Of a stretch of DNA of 64,000 bases, positions 23,901 to 36,400 are shown piece after piece. This stretch comes from Rugalucina vietnamica (taxonomy: Eukaryota; Mollusca; Bivalvia; Lucinida; Lucinidae), in NCBI GenBank assembly GCA_964017185.1, contig OZ024875.1:65343043-65407042 (forward strand), in the 5' to 3' direction. The notes beneath the pieces were generated by a model. It worked only from the letters and a program-made list of their open reading frames with translations. It made no database searches and was not told where the DNA came from. Made by a program: the position numbers and the translations under genes. Each line of letters opens with the position of its first letter. Position 1 is the first letter of the stretch.

Positions 23901-26900
23901 GAACATTGAAATTCCGGATAAAAGAAGAAGAGGGGTTGCAGTTACTGCGAAGCTGATCTGCGCCTTTGTTTTCGACTAGGCGAAAATCCGGTTTTCTCAT
24001 GACGCGGCTCACATAAAAAGGTCAACATTTTTGTTAACAGGCATTATTTGCCGGTAGTCATAAACAACAACAAATGAGCTAGATCATGATTACTTGTGTC
24101 TTCCAACTGTTTTAAGTCCAGACACAAATCAACCTGTTATAGTATAAGATCTGAATAATGATTTTACGCCATATAAAGAAGTGGATATGTCACTTTTGAG
24201 ATGCCCCCTTTGGGCAGATAGGCAAACTGGGCTTCACCTTTGTTGTTTGCATTATGTATTTTTCCTTGCTTTTGCTTCAACACATCAAAGCTGTCCATGT
24301 ATATGTATTTATCTTGCTGGTGGTGTATTAGTAACGACGAACTTACGGAAAACACAATCCTATAAAATTCAATGAACGTCTGTTGATGACACATACACAT
24401 AACAATGTTGACGAATATCAGACATTATTGTGTAACAGCAAAACCCCGTCGGTATCCACCAAGGGTGGTTTACTGCGCTGTATACTACTCTACACTTACT
24501 CGATTCAAAGTTTCGAGTTTGAAATTTACATGTTACCCCAGATGCCGCTAATACGTTGCACCAACGTATCCTACCAAGGGTGGCTATCTCGTCATAATTA
24601 TCGGTTAAGATTCCCTTTCTAACCAATTTTTAATATATTTGGTCCCATTTGGATTATACTACTCTTTGTATCGACTACCCTGTTGAAAGATGCAAAATTA
24701 CAGTAATTCGTTTTTGGCCACATGTTGCAATATCTATAGGGTCACTGAGGAGGCTTAAGTGGCCGAACCTGCGATATAGCTCATCCCCTTTCCCATTAAT
24801 ATGTTCACTGCTCTTAAAGGATCTCAGCTTTATTTTTATTTGCATTCTTGACCAAGTTCTTTGCTTACTGAGCGAATTTTGGCTTTATCATTCACTATAT
24901 CAATAGGGGTTTACTGTTGAGATTAACAACCTAACACCTAGTTGGGAAAGAACTGATCATCTTGCCCTTCATACGTAATTCATTACATTTAATAGGACGC
25001 TTTTTGACAAAATTACTTCAATACGATACGATACGATATAATACAATACCATACAATACAATACAATACAATACAATACAAAGCAAAACTCTTTATACTC
25101 TCAGTCCACAAAACATGGCAATAGACAGTCTTTTTTACTTAAAGCAAAAAACTCTATTATTTTATTTAATAACAGTGTCAAGCAACAGAATTCATAACAC
25201 AACACAACATGTGGTTATAGTATAGTCATTGACCTGACAATTATACCTAAAACATTTTTCTAGGTAAGTACTAATGAGTGTGTTAATTAACACTAAAAGC
25301 TCATACTGAGTTGAGAATTTACTTTTTTGAGTACATCGAAGGAATCAACATACATTATAAGCATTAATCATAATCTTAACCCCCATTCATACTATTCCGG
25401 TTCTATCCCGCCCCTCCTCCCCTCCGGTGAAGACAAGCCGGTATAGAGCTTACAGATTAACATATAACATGTATTTTCTTTTACCAAGGTCTGTACGGAG
25501 ACTGCCCTAGCTTCAGCAACTGTAGCGTCTGGGAACCTTGCAAGAATAAAGGAGAATGTCTGGTGAACGACGACCTCAGCTACACATGTAATTGTACACA
25601 GGGGTGGGGAGGAGAAAACTGTACGGGAGTTGACCTTTGCCCTACCAACCCGTGCAACAACGGCACGTGCAAGTATAAGGACGATAAGGAAGTCACGTGC
25701 AACTGTCCCGGCGACGCATACGGTAATTATTGTCAATATTTTAATATATGCTCTGAAAGTCCATGTAGAAATCGAGGCGAATGTCAAATGCTAGAGAATG
25801 AGTCTTTTACTTGCACATGCGCAAAGCATTTTGTAGGAGAGCTATGCGAAACACGTGACCCTTGCACGCCGTCACCATGCTTACCGCATGGACAATGTAG
25901 CGCAGTAGATTCATATAATCATGAATGTAATTGTTCGAAAGGACATTTTGGTAGGAATTGTGAATTTGAAAACACCTGTGAACTAGAACGAGCTTGTATC
26001 GGAGGGACTTGTCAAATGCCGGACACGCCGAAACCAGGGCGACAGGATGTATGGTGTGTTTGTGACCACGGTTACCATGGTGACCAGTGTGAAACGTACA
26101 ACATTTGTGAAGTGGCTGGAAATTCCATATGTAAAAATAATGGTACATGTAAATATAGAGAGTCGAACTCGTTTGAGTGTTTATGTCAGGGAGGCCACTG
26201 GGGTGGGGAGTGTCAGCATTACAACATGTGCTGGGAGAAACCATGTGTTACAGGAACTTGTCAGAATGTTTCAGATGACGCTTTTATTTGTCAATGCGAT
26301 AATGGACATTTTGGACAATTATGTGAACATTACGATCCTTGTCACGAGCACCCATGCCTTGGAGAAAGCAGCAAATGTACAAACATTTCAGACACGGAAT
26401 TCCTTTGCCATTGCCCGAAAGAGAGATACGGGCCAAATTGTGAACACATCGATGGTTGCCAAATACACTTTTGTCACAACAACGCCACTTGCAGAAATCT
26501 AACTAGCTCGGGAGACGTAGCATGTTCGTGTATACCTGGTTACGAGGGAAAATTCTGCACAGACTACAATCCGTGTCTTCTGACACCGTGTGACAATGGC
26601 GGGAAATGCACAAACATGTCACGTGACTTTGTTTGTGCATGTCCAGAAGGTTTCCATGGTAAAACGTGCCAGTTGAAAGATCCATGCGTTACAAAGCCGT
26701 GTTTGAACAATGGCGAGTGTAAAATAGGGACAGACGGCGAAAGCTTCTGGTGCTTCTGTCCAGAACATTTTTATGGTGAACAATGCCAGAATGTTCAGTT
26801 CTGCCAGCTGCATGAAAAATGTCAGAATGGCGCAACTTGTACAATTCTGGACGGAATGATGTCACGTGAGGTATTGCTGAATGTTGGTCCCTTTAACGTC

Positions 26901-27392
26901 ATTAGAGCTAACGTTTCCAATAGATACACATGTCTTTGTCCGCCCGGATTTTCCGGTAAGTCACCGCTGTCGTGACATCACGAATGACGTCATCTGCACG
27001 CACGTGGTTCTTTGCACGCATCATATTTTATGACTTTCACTTAGTTTGCGCATGACCTTGCATATGCTAATTGCTGTGATATTTTTATATTGGTTTGTAT
27101 TCACCATTTGGTTTGCTGCCCTGATATTTTGGATTATAGTTTCCATTTATTTGCTTTATACACTGTATCAAAGGGTGATGATTTTCATTTATTTCGCGTG
27201 GGGCTTGGTCTTATGGATAACGAAAGGGGTTGTATACTCTACACCGTTATATTTAAAACCCAGAACGAACACAAAATCCAATCATCCAATCGGATATGCA
27301 TTGGTTGAGACATATGTTATGAATCAGATTTTTTATCTTCTATAGTGCAGAATATGTATATTTTTTCTTATGGTATGTTAAAGCATTCTGAG

Positions 27393-27436
<44 letters not shown>

Positions 27437-30400
27437 GGGCAGAAAATTATTGCTAAATTATAATCGGTTGCTGATAAAAAGAATTGATACACAAGGCGTG
27501 TTTCTATGCTTTGCTATTTTGAGTCACCAGTCTTACCTGATTAATTTTTAAAATAATTGTCCCCCGCCTTTTCGAAGAAAAGCGGAGGGACATGGTTTTT
27601 GGCTTTCCGTCATTCCGTCCGTCCGTCTGTCCGTCCGTCCGTCCGTCTGTCCTTCCGTCCTTCCGTCCCCCTATAGGAGTATGTACCTTGTGTGCGCAAC
27701 TCCTCCTACAGTTTTATTCTGATTCTTTTGAAACTTTACAGATGTCTTGACCATGTTTTGAAGATATGCATGTGGTTTGGATATAATCCTCAGTTTAATT
27801 TTTTACACTTTTTTCGCAATTTGAACTTAGTCATTTTTCGGGTTTTTGACAATGAAAGTGAATGGACAGTGGGTACCTCGTGGGCGCAACTCCTCCTACA
27901 GTTTTACTCAGATTCTTTTGAAACTTTACAGATGTCCTGACCATGCTTTGAAGATATGCATGTGATTTGGATATTATCCTCAGATTTATTTTTCACACTT
28001 TTTTTTCGCAATTTGAACTTCGTCATTTTTCGTTTTTGTTTTTTTTACAATGAAAGTGAATGGACAGTGGGTACCTCGTGGGCACAACTACTCCTACAGT
28101 TTTACTCAGATTCTTTTGAAACTTTACAGATGTCTTGACCATGCTTTGAAGATATGCATGGCATGTGATTTGGATATTATCCTCAGATTATCTTTTAACA
28201 CTTTCTTCGCAATTTGAACTTAGTCATTTTTCAGGTTTTTTGACAATGAAAGTTAATGGACAGTGGGAACCTTGTGTGCGCAACTCCTCCTACAGTTTTA
28301 TTCAGATTCTTTTGAAACTTTACAGATGTTTTAAACAACCTTTGAAGATATGCATGTGGTTTGATATGATCCTCTGATTAATTTTTATTACTTTTTCACA
28401 ATTTTAACTTAGTCATTTTTGGGGCATTTACAGATGTATTGACCAACCTTTGAAGGTATGCATGTGGTTTGGATATGATCCTCTGATTAATTTTTATTAC
28501 TTTTTCACAATTTGAACTTAGTCATTTTTGGGGCATTTACACTGAGAAAGTGTATTGGTTCAGATATACGTTATTGTCAGATTATATCTGTGTAACATAA
28601 ACAATCAAGGCGGGGGACATAAATTCTCTGAATTTGCTTGTTGATACTAGTTCTGGCTATATTTGCCATTTTGAAGATCACTGACGATGTTTTTATAGCC
28701 GAAACCGTTCTAATGTCCACCACCTTTCTAATAATTAAAAAAGTTTTAATAACTAATTTTTATTCTATTTTAGAGATGAAATAATTCAATCTGTCATGAA
28801 AATCGTTTTAATGATGTTGTTGTTATTTCTTCTTTGTTTTTCGACTGTTGGATAGTAGTTTCACGTTTTCAGCTGCTAAGGCCTTTCTCGCGTTTCACAC
28901 CTTCATTTTAGAAGACACAAAACGTGGCTTCTGTAGGCAAGCTCTCTTTGCCTGGTCAGCACAAATCAGGTCACATACGGACACTTAAAATAACCCTGAC
29001 GCATCTATATGTGAGAAAATAATTGGTTTCTAATAGGGTCTACTTTTATTAAAAATACTACCATACATACGTTATACAGTATGTATCCTTAACAATTAAA
29101 TGTATGCCCTTTGACTTCACTCAAGAAACTACTTTCCAATAATTTCTGCTTACTTTATACTGGGACTATCAGATATGGTGGTTGAAAGGGCTTTCATTGT
29201 TGTATTTTGGTGTACAGTTTTCCATATTTGCCTTTTATTATGATTTTCTATGGTTTTCTGGACTTACTATGCATCGTGTTTGCTATACGTATAATAATAA
29301 TGTTAATTCATAATTCATCACTTGATCCAAATTGTTTCTACAAACCAAATCTCAAATATATTATAATACCTGTATATATTACATGTATAACTATTTTATT
29401 TATAATTTTCTTAGCGAAACCCACATTTTTTATCTACAAAAATGTATTTATGCAAAACTGTAAAAATTAAGGTATACTTGTACCAGTATGTCGCGTTTTG
29501 AAAAAAAAAAAATGTTTTGCATTTTTGTTTATTCCAGTATATGCATAAAATTCTTATTTTAAATTTTCTTAACATTAATTTATATCTTTGCCGTTCTTGC
29601 AGGTACTCATTGCGAGAAACTATCACCCTGTGTAAACCAGCCGTGTGGGTCAGGTCAATGTATACAGACCTTTGATGACTATGTTTGCGACTGTCCAGAT
29701 GGGTCCAGGAGGAAAAATTGCTTCAGCTGTAAGAATATTGTATTCTTATTTTGATATACCCATTTCAATGAGTACACATTTATATTAGGAGCACCAGGGA
29801 TGATTTTAAATTTTATTTTACGTTTCAATAAAATTCCACTAACTTAAAGAATGTCCTCAGTTCGGTCGCGTTCTTGTCTCGTTTGGTGCTATGTCCCTTT
29901 AAGAGGACAGCAGGCTATCATTATACTTCATCTGATAATCTTTTCAGCATTTTGTGAAGAAGAGGATGGTTTCTATGACAGAACCGGGCATTATGATTGG
30001 CCAGCGACAAAATCCGGTGTCACCGCCAGCATCCTGTGCAGTTATGACCCACGTGACGCATATTTGGTTTCTCTGTACAAACCACGTGCAGTGCGTGAGT
30101 GTACTGCGACACCGGATGGTAGAGCTTACTGGAAACCGCCGGATACATCACAGTGTAAAGAGGTTCGGTTGTCATATCTAGAATAGTCAATTGTTAAAAC
30201 TGAGTTACACGCTTTGGCATGAAAACCTAAAGCTTGGTTTTTGGAGTAGGGCTTTCTTTCTGATTGCGCCTTTTCCTGATCATTGCCTATTTGTACCTTT
30301 TTAAAAGTAAAAGAGTAATGTGGACAAAACCAAATGTGATATACCATCCATACTGTTATATCTTCATACCCTAGCTGAGACTTGCCTAAAACAAGAAATA

Positions 30401-33400
30401 AAGAAACATCACTTCCTCATAACAGCTGTCCATCTGCTGAATCCACCGTTGATATGTATGATTGTATTGTATGTAGATGAAAGCAGATGATGTAAGCAAG
30501 AGCCTTAAGGACCTCGACTCTTGGACTAAGGATGCCTCTGGACTGGGAGCAGAAGAGATTTCTAACATCACTACCACACTGGAAGATTTGTTCTTCTTTT
30601 CCTTCACCGACCTAGAGGTAAGCGAACATGTGGTTAACCCATTTGTGACAAATGAACTCACCAATCATAATCATTTGGATGAGCCCACTTTCATTTATAG
30701 GGGCATCGAGGGAGATACATGTATGTAAAATATATTATTGTCATTTTTTGAAACGGTTGTTTCTATGCAATTTATTTATTGGGTATGATTGGACCAGTAC
30801 AGACGTGTACATCTAGTAAATTAGTCCTTGTAAATTTGCTTTACATCGGCCTTTAATCGAAGCAACAGTAATCGAGACAGAGGAGTAGACTCATATTATG
30901 TCCAAATGATGTACATTTTATATAAAGGAGTTTCGCCTTTGTAGATTTGTCATTTTAACGCCTAGTGGCTAGGCTACTTAGGGTCTACAGCAAACAAAAA
31001 TGCAGTACTTAAGAGAAATGACTTTATGTTTAAATATGTAGAGTAGAAAAAGGTCATTGATACACTTATTTTAATTGTGCATTCGTTAACCTTACTGAAA
31101 TAACATAGTCAGATAATAAGTGTTTGTTATGACATCTATTAAACTGTAATATGATACATACCATGAACCATAATTAAATTTAAAATAATGAGTTACATTG
31201 TTTTTATTTATCTAAACAGATGTTGCGGTTTGCTACTTGAATATATTTACACACAATTAGACATTCCTGTTAAATCACTCTTAATGCCGCGCGTGCGATA
31301 GTTTTAATGAGAGCATAACTTGCATCGACATATACGTATTATAATCTGTGACGCCCAACGTCACATTTGTTCTACGTCTCAGAAGTCTTGTCCAACGTCT
31401 TGACATGAAAACTATATGTCAGCATTTCCTGCCACCTATATCAAAAATGCAACTTGAGCCGGTTTAGCAAAATCAATATTCGAAAAACATGCTTACCAAT
31501 CAAAAAGTAGACTGGCTCCCGTCGTCAAAATGGTTGTTTATCAATAAAACATGCATACTCAATACATGGCTCAAAATCTTCTGATGTCTCAATTTTGACT
31601 ATGTTCTGAGGCTGTGAAGAGAGGTAAATCTTTATGCAAGAAATTTTGTGGACGTTATAGAACATGATGAATGTACTATAGTGTTATAAGAAAATATTGA
31701 ACATAGGACTGGAGCCTGTCTAATCAAAAAGGTTTAGTCCAACAAACCACGAAGTATGGAGATTCTACTGTCTGAACACCATCTTTCAGAAACTGCATTT
31801 TCGAAATCTCACTTTTCTGAAAGACCTCAAGAAAAATATGAGCCTGTCACCATTTTGCATTCCAAAAGTCTTAAAAAGTGCCACAAAAATTTTGAAAATC
31901 GGTTGACAAATAAAAAATTTATGCAAGAAAATATTTTTGAATAGGGCTTTTTCCATTGTAAAATTGCCAGCAAGAGAAGTAACTATTTTCCCGGAAAAAA
32001 TCTAAATTGATTATTTTTCATCTAAAATGCACCAAACCAAAACAAAATTGTTTTGTATGCATACCTGAGCGCCAAACTCTTAAAATCATTCCACAGATTA
32101 TCTTGATTTTCAGTTTAAAGGTGTTTGGATTACCTCCCTTGCACATGCAAAATGCCTATTCAAAATGATTTTTGGGCATAATTATTTTATGAGTGAACCG
32201 ATTTTCAAACTTTTTGTGGCACTTTTTAGGACTCATGAATTGCAAAAAGATGGCATGGTTATATTTTTCTTGTGGTGTTTCAGAAAAGTTAGATTTTGAA
32301 AAATGCAGTTTCTGAAAGATGGTGTTCAGACAGTAGTAGAATCACCAAGAATTTAGTGTTTAATTTGCATATTTCATGTCGCAACATTGAGAATTGAATG
32401 TTTAATTTGCACAATTCATGTCGCAACGAGGTATTTTATCAGTTATCAGAAGTGATAAACCCAATTAACAGTGGTACCACAGGCATATCTTAATTACCCC
32501 CTGCAGATATAGGATAATCTTTTTATTATGACAATCATTTGATATAAGGACCATCTGTATTGCACAATAAACAAGGATACTACAAACTCTTTCATTGAAT
32601 CAACACCTTTAAAAAGTATACATTCTGTCAAGTCAGTCGACGAAAGTGCAACGCTGAATGAAGTACTCAGTAAGAAGAATGGTGTAAACACAAGAAAAAA
32701 AAACTCGTTTCCTGTGAAGTTAATATAATCATGAAAGTTACATTATCTGGAACCATTAGCTACAGACTGTTCTAATTATAGAACAGTTGTTTCCTCTAAT
32801 AATCACGTAAACTGTATTAATGGGTAACCACACCCCGTTGCCTTGTGTTTTATTGTTAGAGAGTCCATCTTTTATCTGATAACCATAAAAACCAGAGACC
32901 TGCCTGAGATTTCTTATCAAACACAACAATTTGGAGTATTACGTGAACATGTATGTATTTCTTTAAGCAGCTTATACTTGTAATAAGAAAGTTTGTTTTC
33001 TCTGTCCATTATTACCTAGAGAGGCAAACTTTATACTGGTATTTGTAGTACCCATGTTTATTGACTTTATGATCCCTGCTGATGCAATATGGCCCAGGCA
33101 TCAAAGGACCAGGGCGATTCTATTGTGTACCCACAATCAATGTTTTCAGCAAACATATCAATTTTTATGCCCCCAACTTTGAAAAAGTTGGAAGGGCATA
33201 CTGCTTTCGGCTTGTCTGTCTGTGTGTGCGTGTGTACGTCTGTTAACTTTTGAATGGTGAATGTTAGGGATTTGAAATTTCATGTGTGTATTCCTCATGA
33301 AAAAATAGTTGACCCGTATTTTTTTCTTGTCTGAGTTATGCCCCTTTTCTGAGTTATTTCCCTTTGAAAACAAAATTTGAAAATCTTGTGTGCAAGATAT

Positions 33401-36400
33401 CTCAAAAAGTATTTAAGCTAGAGCCTTCATATTTAGTATACTGGTTGGTGCTGATGAGTAGATGACCTGATCAACTTTTGAGAACTTTCCGTCAAATTTT
33501 GACAAAAATACGGAATCACACCGTACATACGGCTCGTAAAATTCCAACTGGTACGTCAAATTCCAGATGTTTATGTCAGCGCGTGCGTTTTGGCGGGTAA
33601 GTTATTTTGCTGTATTTTACAAAGAATACCTAAACTTTTCATGGTATAATCTTATTGAGGCTTATATTTTTTCAATCTCCATCTGAAGGATCACTGATAA
33701 TCAACTTTTACAGTGTATTTATCGTTTTATTCTGTCGCTTGGCGTCAAAAACAATACGCCAAAGTACAGACGGGCGAATGTCATATGATAAGTGAAATTA
33801 CAGACGGCCGATACGGAATGACCCAGACGGTAGATCAACGTTTTATGATACGGGTCTACTAAAACACTTCTTTGTTATGCAACAGTCAGTATATGGTTTA
33901 ATTTGCATCGCTACAAACCATAAATTGCATAAAGAAAACATTACTTGGGAAGGAAACAAAGTGAAACGACTGTCCTTAAACGATTTTATATGCCGCTTTT
34001 TTACTCAAGATGGCCAGTCGATGAACAAAAAGCTGGTTGTACTTTTGACTATATAGAAAGTTGGAGAAAAAAAAATAAAAGCAGATAGTGTGAACATTTG
34101 ATAATATTCCACATAACTTAACTGATACATGGCTACTGCAAAGCAATTTTAAATATTCAAATAGAACACTACGCGACTCAGTACACGCACATGTATAAGC
34201 GCCATGAGACGGGGAATTATTTATGAATAGCGCATTGTTTCTATCTTTAGTTATATGTATATCCCTAATTTTGATTATAAATTCAGTATGGCATGGGCCG
34301 GAACTGAACTTTGCGGTCTGTGCCTGGGCACTGATTGTTGGTTTCGCTCGGTTGAGTCTTCGCCCTAGAAACACCATGGCATAACCTGTGCTTTATTTGT
34401 TTGCCAATGTGCTTCTTTGATGGAATTTATACCAACGGAACAAAAACATGTGCTTTTGATTGTTTGAATTGATGCTTTACGTCCCAGTCAACAGATAAGG
34501 TCATGTCGGGACGTTGCCTCTATTTTATGGGACTTTTACGCAAAATGGGGATGTCATGACATCCTACAAGTGCTTGAAATATAACCATCCAACTAAGCCA
34601 AAAATGCTTATACGTATGGATGGTATGACTTGAACCACGTTTTGGGCAAGCTCAGACCAGAGGGGTTAACCAGTAATCAGATGGTCGGTCAGTAGTGTAT
34701 AAGCTTTACCTGGATGTACAAGCAGCCCATCTATTTCTTTAGCCCCCAATGGGTGAATGCCCATATCGCAACCCGACCACCTTCAAATACATATACTGAT
34801 GTATATATTGTGCATCCTGCATACTGCCACAGAGTCCGGGGGCTAAAAAGTCATCAACATGACACGCGTATGTGTCGGTCGGGGTTCGAGACCACAACCT
34901 CTGGAGGATGATGGGAACTAACTACCCACTAGATCACACGACCGCACAACCGGCCGTGGTTAAGGTCGCTGACTATCAGCGCCTTTAAAATAAGATTAAC
35001 CAAGGATCAAGAACTGAGACAATCAGGTGGAAATCTTTTTCTGATTATGCCTTTTCCTGATCTTTGTCTGCTTGTACCTTTTCAAACCCCGACCACTATA
35101 TCACTCTCATAAAGTTATACTGTGTTTGAGTGGAAACAAAACAGCAGACACACAAAGTTGAAACAATTTCGAACCAATGTTGATTCATTCAACTTTGAAA
35201 CAATGTAGAATCAATGTTGATTCAGTGAATCAAATTGATTCAACAATGTTTAAAGGTTGACCGAAACAACATTATTTTAACAATATTTCAACAATGTGTG
35301 TCTTAATGTTGATTCTACCGGGTTTCAACATTTTGTGCAAAAGTTGATATAGTGAATCAATGTCGTGTGTCTTTAAGGTGGCCATTTTCTCTTTACCCAT
35401 CTATAAACTGTATGACATCCATAACATTTCCAATTCAAGAAATACAATTTATTTTTTGAACGTATACTTCCAAGTTGACCGCTTAAGAAGGCCAAACAAT
35501 GCCAGGGTGCCATGAGTATTTGAAATAATCGCACTCAACACGTCTGATGCGACACGTATCCAAAGTCGTTTCTACGTCTGTTATTTGACGTATCAAAAGC
35601 TATTGTCCGTCTGGTCTTTCAAGTATAAAGCGACTGTCGTGGTTCGTATCATGTAAAATCACACATGGTGCAAAAGAATGAGCTGCGCTATCAATAGTAG
35701 TAATTGATTTGAATAAAAGCTTAAATCAGGCTTTTAAATAGATACTAAGCTATATATATTCGAGCATGCGCTTTTCAATTATTTCTAGTTATGGAGATAT
35801 TTGGCAAAAAGTATGGATGTTTTCTGAAAACGTGCCGTTTTAAGACTTTCGTGCAATGTTTTCGCCAATCCACGGATAAGCTGACCATGACACCTGTATG
35901 TACAGATGCGTGGAGGTCCACACACGACTGCCGATTATTATTTTCTTATGAAACCATTAGCTAAAGTATACTAAAACAAGAAAAAACAACAAAAATAATT
36001 TAGCCGCCAAAACGCACGCGCTGACATAAACGTCTGGAATTTGACGTACCAGTTGGAATTTGACGAGCCGTATGTACGGTGTGGGAATTTTGAAATTTTG
36101 ATTGTTTTTCCCACTTTTCGGTGAAATTTGAAACTTTTGAACGGTGAATGCTAGGGTTTTGAAATTTCATATACAGATTCCTCATGAAAAAATAGTTGAC
36201 CCGTATTTTTTTTCTTGTCTGAGTTATGCCCCTTTTCTGAGTTATTTCCCTTTGAAAACAAAATTTGAAAATCTTGTGTGCAAGATATCTCGAAAAGTAT
36301 TTAAGCTAGAGCCTTCATATTTGGTATACTGATTGGGGCTGATGAGTAGATGACCTGATCGACTTTTGAGAACTTTCCGTCAAATTTTGACAAAAATACG

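Larger units (their letters stand above)
33517..36083. mobile_element. 2567-bp non-autonomous DNA transposon with ~80-bp TIRs
   Basis: The left end starts CACACCGTACATACGGCTCG and the right end is its complement ending CCGTATGTACGGTGTG. The terminal repeats run about 80 bp with two mismatches. The 5-bp target duplication ggaat flanks it (33512-33516 and 36084-36088), and the interrupted P4 unit reads caaaaatacggaattttg without the insertion. Subterminal cagacgg/ccgtctg motifs occur on both sides (33768-33830; 35575-35612). No transposase frame was recognised. CAC ends with a 5-bp duplication recall Transib/RAG-like elements, but the heptamer does not match well. Confidence 0.85.

Noticed and set aside
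30484..30487. Alternative acceptors for exon 7 paired with the GTAAAG donor at 30155
   Set aside because: They keep the frame but delete the last HRM cysteine, which the domain needs.
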